Shown in pieces: positions 39,262-49,564 of a stretch of DNA of 64,000 nt. The stretch's first letter is position 1; every line of letters begins with the position of its first letter. Origin of the DNA: Petasospora fabianii. Lineage: Eukaryota; Ascomycota; Saccharomycetes; Phaffomycetales; Wickerhamomycetaceae. The stretch is from assembly GCA_022641835.1 (NCBI GenBank), contig CP048715.1:1364001-1428000 (forward strand), in the 5' to 3' direction. The notes below the pieces were generated by a model. That model saw only the letters and a list, made by a program, of their open reading frames with translations. It made no database searches and was not told the origin of the DNA. A program made the translations under genes and the position numbers.

Positions 39262-40029
39262 TCAGTACACATTCTCCTTACCTTGATCCCAAGACAACCA
39301 CTTACCACCATCTTCAATTGTAATCTTATTAACAACGTGCTCCAAGATACCCACAGCTGCGGTCTTTGGAGGTTTGAGAGCGGCTCTAACTGCCTTAACG
39401 TACTCCTCGGGCAATGAATCCTTCACTGTGTCAAACCCCTCATTGAAAAGATCAGTATCACAAATACCTGGCTCTGTAGCCACAATGATGAATCCCTCAC
39501 CCCTGAGATCATGATCAAGACTTCTAACTGCAAAATTTAAAGCAGCTTTGGACATTGAGTACACAGTAGCTGAATGATCATAGAAGTTTTGAATACCAGC
39601 AAGACCTGTTGAGGTGAAGATTACCTTCTTAGTGTCCTTCTTGTTTAAAAATGGTTTAATGGCCTTGAACAATTTGACAGGACCAAGAGCATTGGCTTTA
39701 TAATGATCAATATGATTCTCCCAAGTATCATCAATCAACGAAACTGGTGTCTTTGACAGAGCAGCATTGTTGATAAAGATATCAATACCATCTGGTGTAA
39801 CTTCCTCAATTTGAGAAACAACTTGATCAATTGAGCTTTGAGATGATAGATCAAGTGTCACAATGAAGATATTCTTGTGTTCCTTAAGCAATTCAGCAAG
39901 TCCACCGTTGATCTTGCTCTTGTCACGGACAGTTCCAATGATGATGTTGGTTGTTTCCTGCGACAAGTAACGCAGGTATTCGAGACCGATACCTCGGTTG
40001 CATCCGGTTATCAAGTAGGTCAAAGGCAT
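39262..40029 (-). CDS. Short-chain dehydrogenase/reductase
   Basis: A classical SDR of 255 residues. The cofactor-binding TGCNRGIG sits at 8-15, NNAA at 87-90, the catalytic Ser is near 140, and the YxxxK pair is Tyr157/Lys161 (YSMSK). The first residues, MPLTYLITGCNRGIG, begin the fold at once, so the start is secure and there is no targeting peptide. The position after the second beta strand reads VRDKS, with basic residues that suggest NADPH. It resembles the carbonyl reductases of the Irc24/YIR036 group and C-factor-like proteins. The substrate cannot be told. Confidence 0.88.
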   Translation of the reverse strand: MPLTYLITGCNRGIGLEYLRYLSQETTNIIIGTVRDKSKINGGLAELLKEHKNIFIVTLDLSSQSSIDQVVSQIEEVTPDGIDIFINNAALSKTPVSLIDDTWENHIDHYKANALGPVKLFKAIKPFLNKKDTKKVIFTSTGLAGIQNFYDHSATVYSMSKAALNFAVRSLDHDLRGEGFIIVATEPGICDTDLFNEGFDTVKDSLPEEYVKAVRAALKPPKTAAVGILEHVVNKITIEDGGKWLSWDQGKENVY

Positions 40030-41058
40030 GTTTATTTTAAGTAAAGATGAAAACTGAATGATGTATCATTTGCAATATTAGAGCACTTGAGGCTTTTGGC
40101 CTCTTTATAGAATAAGAACAAACCGGAACACAACCATGAATATGTACTGAACTCCTCAATCTCCGACGCTCCGCAATCTCCGGTGTGCTTACAGACAACC
40201 CTATGAGACAAAGGTCATAACCTTCAATACAGTCCATATTTTGAGTCCAACGACTGTATGAACACACAAACGTCGCCTATCAAAATCAAGTTAGAGAAGA
40301 GAAACATCAACTACACCACGCATACTTATCACAGCGCCCGCACGCGACCTCTTGATTAAAAACACCCGCACACCACGTCTTAAATTCTGACCTTGCTTAG
40401 AGGAAAGTTACAGGAAATAACTCGTGTTCCATTGCACTTGAGGACTTTTTCTGTATGTCAAATTTTTTGTTCGTTTTTTCCACCTCTATTACTATCCAAA
40501 AATCTGTTCCCGGGAAGTAAAGGGAAATGTAAAATATTCACTACGAAAACATGGGATGTGTTAGGTATTTTAACAATTGAGACTTCTATTAAAGTGTAAC
40601 TTGTTTCAACGATAGCGTTCAAATTCTGTTTTAAAAATACTTCAAAATTCAACATCAATTCAATTAATTTACAAAAATATAAAGAGACTTATAGATAGTG
40701 ACTGTATCATTTCAAAAATGCTCAAAAACAACACCACTATAAGTGTACTGACATAAAAATTGGTGTTTGGGTGTATCAGTTACTAGATGTCCAGGTTTAT
40801 CTGTGGCATTAGATGGGCCATGTCATGGTCACTCGTCACTAACCTATATGTTGTTGTACGTTCAAGCTTATCTGGTACAGGTACACTATAATTAACTACA
40901 AAGCAGGGAATGTAGAGATCACAGAGTAATACCCCTTGATTTTTTGATCTATGAAGCTGTGTATCAATGAGTAAAGAAATTGAAGGGCGGATACACATCA
41001 TGAGCATCCACTAGTTTTACACCAGTGACCGTGTTCATGGCATCTGCTGAATAATTCA
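40030..41058. other. Intergenic region, SDR upstream
   Basis: About 1 kb with no convincing gene. The part from 40440 to 40760 is strongly AT-rich with T and A tracts and could serve as an origin of replication. No consensus was confirmed. The only frames are 60-76 codons and look random. Confidence 0.45.
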
Positions 41059-42099
41059 TCACTTATTACAAGTGTTCATTTTGGAGAAGTATGAGACGTG
41101 GTTAGTATGAACATCATAAGTGTGGACATCGAAAATGTTCAACAACGGAGCATCATCCCAAGCATTGTTTGAAGGACCTTTGTAGATCACTTCATCTTTA
41201 GTCTGTGGCAAATCCGAGGTTGTCAATTCAAATTGGAGACCACTATTGGTGTAAATCACACTTCCTGGTGGCAGATGTGGGACAATGTCATAGTTGGAGT
41301 AAACCCTGACATAAGTACCTTGTTTAAAGGCATCACCAGCAGCGATGTTAGCATCCTTGGAAGCTGTTCCAAACAATCCATCAGCAAAGGCATTATACTC
41401 CTCATTACCTTGCTTGAAGGATGCATATGTGATCAATAATGGGTTGTAGCCTTTGAACTTGAAGTCGACACCGGTAAGTGCAGCGTATGCTCCACCGAGG
41501 GAGTGTCCTGTAACAACAAGGTCGTATCCTTGGTCGAGATACGGCAATGCAGCGCTGTAGATCTCATCCATGAACTGAGAGAAGGCAACGTAAATACCGC
41601 AATGAACGAGACAGTTTCCCTTACAAGCATCAGTGTCACCAAGATCCATGATAAGTTGAGAGATGGCATCCTCAGTCTGGTCAATAGCAGCGAGTGTAGT
41701 GGAATTCAATCCGGATGAGGAGAGGTATGGAGCATAAGGACAAAGGGTGACTTCATAGTCAGTGATCCAATCTGCAAGAGATTGTGAGCCTCTTAAAGCA
41801 ACGTAAACGGTCTTAGAAGAATTGTCAGCGGCGACGAAAGCTGTACCGGAGAACTGAAGCCGAGATAAGTCAGGTCTAATGGTGGCAACGACCTCAACAT
41901 CTGGATAAGAGTCACAGAAGTCAAGGGTACATGGCTCAGAAGAGAGGGCTTCATTGGAGACAAAGTTCGAATCACGCATACAGTAAGCGATGTTGGCAAA
42001 GTTGGAGACTTCAACTAGCTTGTTGTACTGTACGTCGGATATGGCTGAAACTCCCATGATGGAAGCTGCGAGCAGGGAGAGGGAGGTAAGGCCGATCAT
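41059..42099 (-). CDS. Secreted class 3 lipase, copy 1
   Basis: A 346-residue extracellular triacylglycerol lipase of the Thermomyces/Rhizomucor class 3 fold. The signal peptide is MIGLTSLSLLAASIMGVSA. Catalytic Ser200 lies in GHSLGGAYA. The probable Asp271 (YDIVPHLPP) and His334 (HTNHVSYF) complete the triad. Eight or more Cys residues, including the pairs near 57-62 and 159-167, fit disulfides of a secreted enzyme. Several N-glycosylation sequons are present (NSS, NST). It is the leftmost of three tandem copies on the same strand. It probably frees fatty acids outside the cell, which would feed activation and beta-oxidation (compare FAA2 at 33-35 kb). Confidence 0.92.
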   Translation of the reverse strand: MIGLTSLSLLAASIMGVSAISDVQYNKLVEVSNFANIAYCMRDSNFVSNEALSSEPCTLDFCDSYPDVEVVATIRPDLSRLQFSGTAFVAADNSSKTVYVALRGSQSLADWITDYEVTLCPYAPYLSSSGLNSTTLAAIDQTEDAISQLIMDLGDTDACKGNCLVHCGIYVAFSQFMDEIYSAALPYLDQGYDLVVTGHSLGGAYAALTGVDFKFKGYNPLLITYASFKQGNEEYNAFADGLFGTASKDANIAAGDAFKQGTYVRVYSNYDIVPHLPPGSVIYTNSGLQFELTTSDLPQTKDEVIYKGPSNNAWDDAPLLNIFDVHTYDVHTNHVSYFSKMNTCNK

Positions 42100-43400
42100 G
42101 ATGATTAGTGTTGTAGCATAAGTTGACTGAATAGAAGAGAGTTAAAAAGATGGAAATATAGAGCATCTTATATACACATCCAGAGGAGAAACAATGACAA
42201 AATGGGCCTTGTAACAAGATAGACTATCATGTATCATCCTCTTTGGGAAGCTAACCCCTTCACGGCTAAACAACGGGGTCACACTCACTGCAAAAGATGC
42301 ACACCCTTAAGGCAAATCCATCTTCTCAGTATGGATATGATGCGTGTGAGGTTATTCTATAAGGTGCTGTGCCGGTGAATGCACAAGAGTGGAACGATTT
42401 GATTGAGGTACCCACAGTTTTGAACCCTTCGCCGGGTGGGGGTTACTAACGGTGGCATGTTTTTATGTGACTTACAAGGTAGATACCAGTAGTCTGGATC
42501 ATGCAAATGCAAAGCAACTCCGAAAGAATACTACAGATGGAGAAGTATGTGTGAAGTGTAGTTGTCGCTGTCATTTAGCGGCGGGGACACGTTTTGGCAT
42601 AAACCTCAGATCGGGGTGGCATCTGCACTGGATTTTCTATAAACAAAGTCATTTCCCACTTTCTGTTAACTTAAAAGAACCTATCACAAGGAAAAGGAAC
42701 ACAATAGGAAATGTCCAAAGACACATTGAATGACCTTATTGTTCAATCGGGGACTCAAATCTGCAGAGACAACTTTCTGCCCTGACCAGATTTGTACATA
42801 CATGAACACCGCACACTCAACTGGCTAAAACAAGCTACGTCCGTCGGAGATCGGTTTTATCCGTCTGTCAAATGTCTATAATCAGGGGTTAAAATGTGGG
42901 TTTTAGTGCCTCTTTTGCAAATAGAGTTTTGCAAGAATCCGGCGAAGACCCCCGAGATCATCGAGAGTACTACGTAATGAGTACGTAATGAGCGCTTTTA
43001 GTTGCAGGATTTGTTCATTAGAACGTACCGGAAATGAACACCCCGAACATCTTTAACAGTGCCAAGTGACAACCTTGCATCCTGTCAATCTAGCTGATAG
43101 GCTGCATCGAGCCGGATAAGCGAATGATGTTAGTTGGTGGTGAAGGTGCACATTGAGCTACATAACGATGCTATGAGGCGATATGAGGTGCTATGAGGTG
43201 CTATGAGGTGCTATTACATTTTCGTTGGAACATTGAAGATGAATGGATATGGAATTCTCGGGATGACAGAAATTAAAGGAGCATATTGAGCCCACGAGGG
43301 CTGCGTGCCTCCTCCACCTACTGAGAAGAGTTTTCAAAAGTGCTATATACGCCGGATCTTCAGCACGACCCAAATCCAATACGCCGAATGGATGGTGAAG
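42100..43400. other. Lipase copy 1 upstream region
   Basis: About 1.3 kb without a convincing gene. It has an 11-bp tandem repeat (TACGTAATGAG twice, 42971-42992) and a four-copy 10-bp repeat listed separately. A 93-codon frame at 42452-42733 on the plus strand shows no family signature and is not called. Confidence 0.5.
43171..43215. repeat. Tandem 10-bp repeat, four copies
   Basis: Units of ctatgaggtg are repeated at 43171, 43181, 43191 and 43201 with one or two changes in the first two copies, ending in a partial unit. Non-coding, about 190 bp past the stop of the lipase pseudogene. Confidence 0.92.
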
Positions 43401-44272
43401 TTAATTGTCGTCACATGTACCCAAGTAGATAAAGTAAGACTTGTGATTTGTGGCAATGTCGTATGACTGAGAGTCGATGATGTTCAACCACGGAGTGCTA
43501 TCCACAGACTTATCAGAGGGACCCAGATACACAACTTGAGATTGATCCTGTGGGATCTCGGTAACGGTCAACCCAAATTGAAGTCCACCATTTGTGTAGG
43601 CATCAGTTGGAGGAAGACGAGGAACAATGTCGTAGTGGGACCAGACCCTGACGTAATCGCCACTTTCAAATGCACGACCACGCCCAATACTTAAGTTTTT
43701 GGAAGAAGTTCCAAACATGCTATCTACAAACTCGTTGTACTGCTTATTACCTTGCTTCAAAGCGGCATATGTGATTACAAGTGGGTTGTATCCTTTGAAT
43801 TTGAAGTCAGCACCGGCGAGACCGGCCCAGCTGCCCCCGAGAGAGTGGCCCGTGATGATAAGTTCGTAGTCATGCTCGAGGAATGGTACAAACAGCATCG
43901 TAAATTTCATCCATGAACTGCGAGAATGAGACATAGAGACCACAGTGAACCATACACGTGCCCTCACAGGCATCTGTATCATCGAGTGTCTCAATGAGTT
44001 GTGTAATGGTGTCCTTTGTCTGGTCAACAGCTGCTAGAGTAGTGGAGTTGACTTTATCAGAGGAAAGACACTGGAAGTATGGACACTGGACGGCATTAAT
44101 GTTGTTCATCCAATCATAGGAGCTGGAAGAGTCTCTGAAGGCGACATAGACGGTATCGGTGGTGTTGTCAGTAGCGACAAATGCTATACGGGAGAACTCC
44201 AAGTTATTGTACTGGGCATCGGAGATGGCATGGACCCCCACAAGGATGGCCAAGGGGTCTGACACCGATCAT
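43401..44272 (-). pseudogene. Class 3 lipase pseudogene, copy 2
   Basis: This matches copies 1 and 3 but is broken in three ways. Near the start, the ATG at 44272 (MIG, as in copy 1) is out of frame with the rest, so the signal peptide is lost. About 55 residues are missing between AISDAQYNN and EFSRIAFVA; the corresponding part of copy 1 holds several Cys. A net one-base insertion in the AAA run at 43890-43892 shifts the frame just before the active-site region. Downstream of the shift, the serine motif GHSLGGS, YDIVPRLPP and the final HKSYF are still intact in one frame to the stop at 43401. This suggests recent decay. A sequencing error could explain one shift but not the deletion. Confidence 0.88.
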
Positions 44273-45157
44273 ATGCTAAAGATCAACTGCAGGATGCACC
44301 AAGGAAATCGAGTAATAGGCGGGACTTCCTCAGTTTATACTCATTCTTCTCAACACAACCACATGTCTGGCCTACGGCGAGAGAGCCTAGTACACAGGGA
44401 CATGCATAGCCGAGCGGAGGGAAGCTACCATCAGTAGTGGCCCACGAGGTACAAAAGGAACCAAAGAGGTCTTTGAGAAAGAGGTGAAGTGGCCCAATTT
44501 GGTAAGAAGGTGTGCAAGATCGGCTTAAATAAGCAGTAATTGGGCCATTTATCGGGATACCAGTGAGATCGGACACATGCTCTGGCCCTTTCTCGTGTTG
44601 CAGATCAATCCGATCTTAATCTGCAAAGCTTGAACTTGATTCTTAAGGATTCTGCTTTCTTTTTTTAAGTCTTGGGAGAGGGAGTGCTATCAATAAGATC
44701 TCGTAGAGGTTTTAGAAGCTATAGCCCATGTAAATTGTAGTTTTCCAACGAGGGCTTGAAATATCTTGGTTGATAGGTATTGAACAATGCAAGGAATGCA
44801 ATAGTAGATAAACATTGGGTAAACTCCGCTCATTATAGGCGGCATTTGATGAGTTGCGCCTCTATGTTAAGTAGCCGAAGGAAATGCATAACGACGCAGA
44901 GGGACTTATTCCGATGCGTCCGAGGATCTCAAGGGCTCAACAAAAAGTTGGAGTCCGATAAACCTTGTTTAAGATATACAATATACAGCTCTATTTGTCT
45001 TGGTGGTCTTGTTTTGAGTTTTTCCAGTTGTGTTCGCTTATACCGTCGATGAGGCTTAATGACCGGTATGGGTCTTTTCTACACGCTTCTTCACATCATT
45101 CATGGTGCATCATAATTTTAGTAGTACAAACAAGCCTTTTTCTTTTTCTTCCTTGAA
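44273..45157. other. Region between lipase pseudogene and copy 3
   Basis: An 885-bp gap upstream of the pseudogene and downstream of copy 3. No gene is supported. It contains a 14-base sequence (44914-44927) that recurs upstream of copy 3. Confidence 0.5.
44914..44927. promoter_or_regulatory. 14-base element shared by two lipase upstream regions
   Basis: ATGCGTCCGAGGAT here is identical to 46386-46399 and has the same orientation relative to the lipase genes. Its core CCGAGG is the complement of CCTCGG, the FarA/Ctf1-type fatty-acid response hexamer of other fungi. It lies about 640 bp before the pseudogene start. Function is inferred. Confidence 0.4.
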
Positions 45158-46207
45158 TCACTTTAAGTCATCACATGGAGCACTCATGTTAGTGAAGTAG
45201 GCACTGTGGTAAGCCCATCTGTCATATGTGGCATTTTGGAACAAGCTCATGACGTAGGAGGTGTTATCAGGTTTAAAGTTATCGGAAGGACCTTGGAACT
45301 TGACATCTGATAGGTTTTGTGGGACATCTAAAGTCATCAATTCAAATTCCAACCCACCGTTTGTAAAGTTTGCCGTTGGTGGAAGCATTGGAATGAGATC
45401 CCATGGGTTATACACTCTTGCGTAAGCACCGAATGGGATAGCGTCACCTTCGGCAATGCTCTTAGAAAGACCAATGGTGTTGAACATAAAGTCAACAAAG
45501 GAGTTGAAAGCCTGGTTACCTTGCTTCAAAGCAGCGTAGGTAATAACCAATGGATCATAACCACGAAGCTTGAAATCAAGACCGGCAAAGATGGCATAAC
45601 CACCACCGAGTGAGTGACCAGTGACCGTAAGGTTGTAACCTTGCTCGAGGTATGGTGAGGCAGCATCATAAATGGTATCCATAAATTGTGTGTAACCAAT
45701 CATGAGACCACAGTGGACTTTACAATTCTCACACAAGTCTGTGTTACCGTGTTTCTTGATCTGTTCGTTGAGGTAAGAGTTCTTCATGGTGATGTTAAGA
45801 TCTGCCTCCTTAAGAGTAGAGTTGTAAACTGGGGCAAAATCACACAGAGTGAATGTGTAATCGGTGTTCCAATCACCAGCTGTGGTAGAACCTCTAAAGA
45901 CAACGTAAACCATTGAGTTGGCGTGGTCTGCAGCCACATATGCCGTACCACTCTCATTATTACTTGGTGGTCTCACAGATTCAAGGACTTCAATCTCTGG
46001 GTTCTCCTCACACCAAGAGTTCAAAGGACACAAGCTCTCAAAAGTACCAGTGTCAAATTCAGTGTCGTTCATGCATGTGGACACTTTTGCAAAATGAACG
46101 ATAGAAGAGAGTTGATCGTACTGCTCGCTTGAGATGGAGACATTGTGCCATTTAGAGGCCAGCACAGACAATGTCTGGCACAGCACAAGGAGAGAGATGG
46201 CAAGCAT
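45158..46207 (-). CDS. Secreted class 3 lipase, copy 3
   Basis: A 349-residue secreted lipase. The signal peptide is MLAISLLVLCQTLSVLA. Catalytic Ser199 lies in GHSLGGGYA, with Asp270 (PWDLIPMLPP) and His334 (YHSAYF) as the likely partners. Disulfide-prone Cys and at least six N-glycosylation sequons (NVS, NES, NST, NIT, NLS, NTS) fit an extracellular glycoprotein. It is clearly paralogous to copies 1 and 2, with the same strand, layout and length, but more diverged: the second quarter differs most. The first ATG is used and gives a clean signal peptide. Confidence 0.92.
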   Translation of the reverse strand: MLAISLLVLCQTLSVLASKWHNVSISSEQYDQLSSIVHFAKVSTCMNDTEFDTGTFESLCPLNSWCEENPEIEVLESVRPPSNNESGTAYVAADHANSMVYVVFRGSTTAGDWNTDYTFTLCDFAPVYNSTLKEADLNITMKNSYLNEQIKKHGNTDLCENCKVHCGLMIGYTQFMDTIYDAASPYLEQGYNLTVTGHSLGGGYAIFAGLDFKLRGYDPLVITYAALKQGNQAFNSFVDFMFNTIGLSKSIAEGDAIPFGAYARVYNPWDLIPMLPPTANFTNGGLEFELMTLDVPQNLSDVKFQGPSDNFKPDNTSYVMSLFQNATYDRWAYHSAYFTNMSAPCDDLK

Positions 46208-47044
46208 TTGTCTTTGTTACGCTTGGTTAGTTGGCTTCTCAAAGGGCTGAAATACGTACATTTTTATACAGACATACGAAGAAAGAGTGAGTCGAAGAGC
46301 GGAGAACGCGCTCTTTATACGACGGGATTCCTTTCCCCACGTCCCAACACGGCCTGCAATGCGAGCACGCATGGCTGTTTCGTCTATGCGTCCGAGGATT
46401 CACTCACCCAATCTCTAGTAGAGGGGGGGAACCACTAGAGGTGATGAACAGAACAGAACCCCCCGTACTAAGTCACCAATTGTGTGTCTACTCTCGAAGG
46501 TACTTATTAGTCCCCGCATTATCTCATCTGTGAAGGGCCCCGGAAAGCCAAGTGAAAACCCCAGGTTCAAGCCCAATCTGTACAGAGACTTGTCCAAATT
46601 CAGATTATACTCGAAAAAGAAGTCAATTCCGACTTCTCCCCGCTTATGTTTTCGGGTGACCAGTTTGGATGATGCCCCGTTCGGGGAGAGGATTAAATTT
46701 TGCTGGTAGGGGCACGCAACTGGGTTTCTCTGCTCCTCTCTCTCTCTTCGGAGGTGTTGGGGGTTAAATCAGATGCATGTTTCTTTAAATACGTGTTGTT
46801 TAATTGAGTTTGATGCATTGGTGGTGTAGACCTTAACAAGGAGTTAATAGCTCAATATGTTCAATGGATGGCTCTGCTTGTCCTCTTAGAGACGTTGTTT
46901 GATGTGCATCTTGATGCATCTACGTTATAAGCATACGTTATAAGCATTGAGGGTTTCAAATACACATTTGATAACTTCAAATGCTAGAGAATACAATGAT
47001 ATCATTCTTTCCAGATACATTGACCGAGTATAACCGGGGTGACC
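46208..47044. promoter_or_regulatory. Lipase copy 3 upstream region
   Basis: An 837-bp region between the lipase start and the stop of the zinc-cluster gene. It has the 14-base element at 46386-46399, about 180-190 bp before the lipase ATG. A pol III B-box-like GGTTCAAGCCC sits near 46563, but no tRNA can be folded around it. A frame of 97 codons that starts at 46145 inside copy 3, on the opposite strand, is not called. Confidence 0.45.
46386..46399. promoter_or_regulatory. 14-base element shared by two lipase upstream regions (second copy)
   Basis: Identical to 44914-44927, with core CCGAGG. It lies 179-192 bp before the copy 3 ATG, a typical distance for a yeast upstream activating site. 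Confidence 0.45.
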
Positions 47045-49564
47045 TCAAGTAGCACCCGATATGCCAGTCATCCAGCAAAAACTTTGAAGGTTATCAAAGT
47101 TCAGCATCATCTGATCATCATTCATAAGATTGTCAAACATGCGATTCACAGTCTCGTCGTTGAATTCGAAAAAGTCAAAGTCCAACTCAGATGTATCGTT
47201 GATAGTTGTTGATGGTAACCCGTCCGATATATCTCCAGATGAGAAGGTGTGCTGGGGCGTTGGTGGTCCCACTGTGTATGATGATGGTGTTGGTGCTCTT
47301 GATTGTGGCTGGTTGGCATCTCTAGACATGAGGTTGGCAATGTTGTTCACTCTTGGTACCTGTAACTGTAGTGAGTATCTCATGGATGACTGTGAAGGTT
47401 GTGTCTGCTTAAGCAAAGGGGTTGAAACTTGTGCATCGGTCTGTTCATCCTCTTCACCAGTGTAACGCATCAACGTACGAATCTGCTTTCTCTGAGAGGA
47501 CTTCTCCTTCGAAGGTTCAACACAGGAATCATAGAAGAATTTGTAGCAAGACACCATACCGTAGAGACAATAACTAAAGTTGAAAATAGGGGCATGTGAC
47601 TGGTTTTGGAGCTGGATCAAATGCTTACATACCAATGCCATCAGTCCTTGAGCAAAAGCTGGTGTTCTCAAGAACTGGACAATGAGACTGGAGTCATTTG
47701 TCGGGTCAACGTTCTCCAAAGATTGCACTTCAAGCCTGAAGACCTTTTTAAGATCAATCGAAGTAGGTAATTTGGTATTCTGCGAGAAAGTTGAATCATT
47801 GAGGTCGTTGGAGAAGAGGCTAACGTATGCCCTGATAAAGAAAACATTAGACATCCCAATGAATGATGTGATGATATCAATCAGTCTGTAAAGTTTTTTC
47901 GGTTGGTTTGCTTTAGCAGCGGCACAACACAGCTTGTTGAAGATGTAAAGAAGCTCAATTAAGTGTGTCAAGCATAGGACTGAGTATTTGGTCGAGGCCG
48001 TATACGACACCAACTTCTGTGGGTCATCCATGTCAAGACCATCAGCGAGAGATTCCCACATGACTTGAAGTGTAAATATGAAGTTAAGCTTGGTCTTAAT
48101 GTCCATCAAGGTTGGGTACGCTTCAACGATGTCATCAGTTTTCTTTAGGTCATTGATGACCTCTGAAAGTTTAAGCAGTGATGGGCCTTCATTCTTTTCA
48201 ATGCTGTAAATCATCGCATACAGCATCGATGGCTCCGGAGGATTTGGCTTACTGAAAAGCTTGACCAGAGCTCTTTGATAGCGAGCAAGTCTGATAGCCA
48301 AAGCTGGATACTCAGGGAACTTTGAATGGTAGATGTAGTCATCGTCAACAGTCAATGGTAACCCTGTATCAAATGACAGTCTAGAATCGTACACGTAAAG
48401 AGTACACCAGATCTCCTTCATTAACCCTCTTTCGGATGCACTTTGACTCTTGTAGATCTTGTCAATGTCCTGGTGTAGCCCCATTGCGACCGCCATATTG
48501 ACAGCCCTCTTGAACAATTGTGAACCTTTACTCGAGTCACCACCATCACCATCCAAAGGGTTGATTTTCTTCATATGGTACATCAATATTAGGGTCTGAA
48601 GAGCAGGGAGTGTAGCTTTAATGTCACATTTTGCAAATTGTAGAAGTCTTTGGACGAACACCCCAAGCTTATCCTTCTCGTCATAGAATCCGTTCTGTAG
48701 ACTTCTGTTTAACATGAGGAGCACAGCCTTGAAGACCATGACAACCAGGGCAATCTTGGCATAGTCAATCCATTTGTTCTTGACACGCACTGAACACTTA
48801 CCAGTGGTAGCATCCCTCGAGAATAGAGTCTGGAAATCATGGATCAGTACTGCTGTATCCACTACCGGTAATGAGTACTCCCAGAAGGAGCTGATGTAAA
48901 GGTCGATGTACTCCTTCACAATATCATACTCTGGTAGATAATTACCCAAATTCCTCAGTAGCTCTTGTGGAAATGGGGTATCGGCATCGGAATAGTCCTC
49001 TGGCGAGATGCTCATCATGTTCATCTTGGTCCTCCAATCACGGCGACACTTTAAGATTTGGCGTAGAAGTTTCTCTGTAAGATTCTGGTGCTTTGTACGC
49101 TTCTCCAAGATTGTTCTCCAGGAAGTTGGACCAAAGAACACTGTACGGTCCGTTTTAATGTTAATTGTGTTCCACCTCTTCAAGTATCGTGTTTTGAACT
49201 TAGGTGTTGTCGTTGGTGGTGTCAGGAATATCTGGTCGGGATCTCTACCATCGGACAGTTTCAGCTTCATCGTTTCGAGCTGCTTCTTAAGTTGTTCATT
49301 CTCCTTTATCAAGAGAAGCATAGCATCTTCGGTTTCTGTAGCAGATTTAACCGTTGGAACGTAGATACACAGATGGTCCGGAACGTTGTACTTCTTGCAT
49401 TGGGAGCATGGGACAGCTCTATCACACTTGATTTTCCTCACTTTGCAGTTGGTGCATGTTCTTGACACTCTCTTTCTCTTTGTAAGGCTTCCTGGCCTAA
49501 TCTCTTGCAAGTTTGTCGAGTCAAATGCCCGGATTTGTGGCGAGTCTTGAGGGTTCATACCCAT
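47045..49564 (-). CDS. Zn2Cys6 transcription factor with fungal-specific domain
   Basis: An 839-residue zinc-cluster activator. Six cysteines at 37, 40, 47, 53, 56 and 66 form the binuclear cluster (CX2CX6CX5CX2CX9C). Basic residues surround it (TKRKRVSRTC and KVRKIKC). A leucine-rich coiled coil at about 82-106 (LLLIKENEQLKKQLE) should dimerise it. The region from about 215 to 560 matches the fungal-specific regulatory domain (for example IWCTLYVYDSRLSFDTGLPL). The C-terminus is Ser/Thr/Gln-rich and ends with an acidic, Phe-rich block (ELDFDFFEFNDETVNRMFDN), a likely activation domain. I do not recognise a named orthologue; Hap1- and Oaf-type factors are the nearest by eye. The last spacing, CX9C, is long for this family. 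It lies between the lipase array and DIP5 on the same strand; a role in controlling them is only a guess. Confidence 0.9.
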   Translation of the reverse strand: MGMNPQDSPQIRAFDSTNLQEIRPGSLTKRKRVSRTCTNCKVRKIKCDRAVPCSQCKKYNVPDHLCIYVPTVKSATETEDAMLLLIKENEQLKKQLETMKLKLSDGRDPDQIFLTPPTTTPKFKTRYLKRWNTINIKTDRTVFFGPTSWRTILEKRTKHQNLTEKLLRQILKCRRDWRTKMNMMSISPEDYSDADTPFPQELLRNLGNYLPEYDIVKEYIDLYISSFWEYSLPVVDTAVLIHDFQTLFSRDATTGKCSVRVKNKWIDYAKIALVVMVFKAVLLMLNRSLQNGFYDEKDKLGVFVQRLLQFAKCDIKATLPALQTLILMYHMKKINPLDGDGGDSSKGSQLFKRAVNMAVAMGLHQDIDKIYKSQSASERGLMKEIWCTLYVYDSRLSFDTGLPLTVDDDYIYHSKFPEYPALAIRLARYQRALVKLFSKPNPPEPSMLYAMIYSIEKNEGPSLLKLSEVINDLKKTDDIVEAYPTLMDIKTKLNFIFTLQVMWESLADGLDMDDPQKLVSYTASTKYSVLCLTHLIELLYIFNKLCCAAAKANQPKKLYRLIDIITSFIGMSNVFFIRAYVSLFSNDLNDSTFSQNTKLPTSIDLKKVFRLEVQSLENVDPTNDSSLIVQFLRTPAFAQGLMALVCKHLIQLQNQSHAPIFNFSYCLYGMVSCYKFFYDSCVEPSKEKSSQRKQIRTLMRYTGEEDEQTDAQVSTPLLKQTQPSQSSMRYSLQLQVPRVNNIANLMSRDANQPQSRAPTPSSYTVGPPTPQHTFSSGDISDGLPSTTINDTSELDFDFFEFNDETVNRMFDNLMNDDQMMLNFDNLQSFCWMTGISGAT

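Noticed and set aside
42452-42733. 93-codon plus-strand frame
   Set aside because: No family signature, Cys/His/Lys-rich random composition, and no obvious promoter or relatives.
46540-46640. GGTTCAAGCCC as part of a tRNA
   Set aside because: No cloverleaf could be drawn and no A box found upstream at the right distance.
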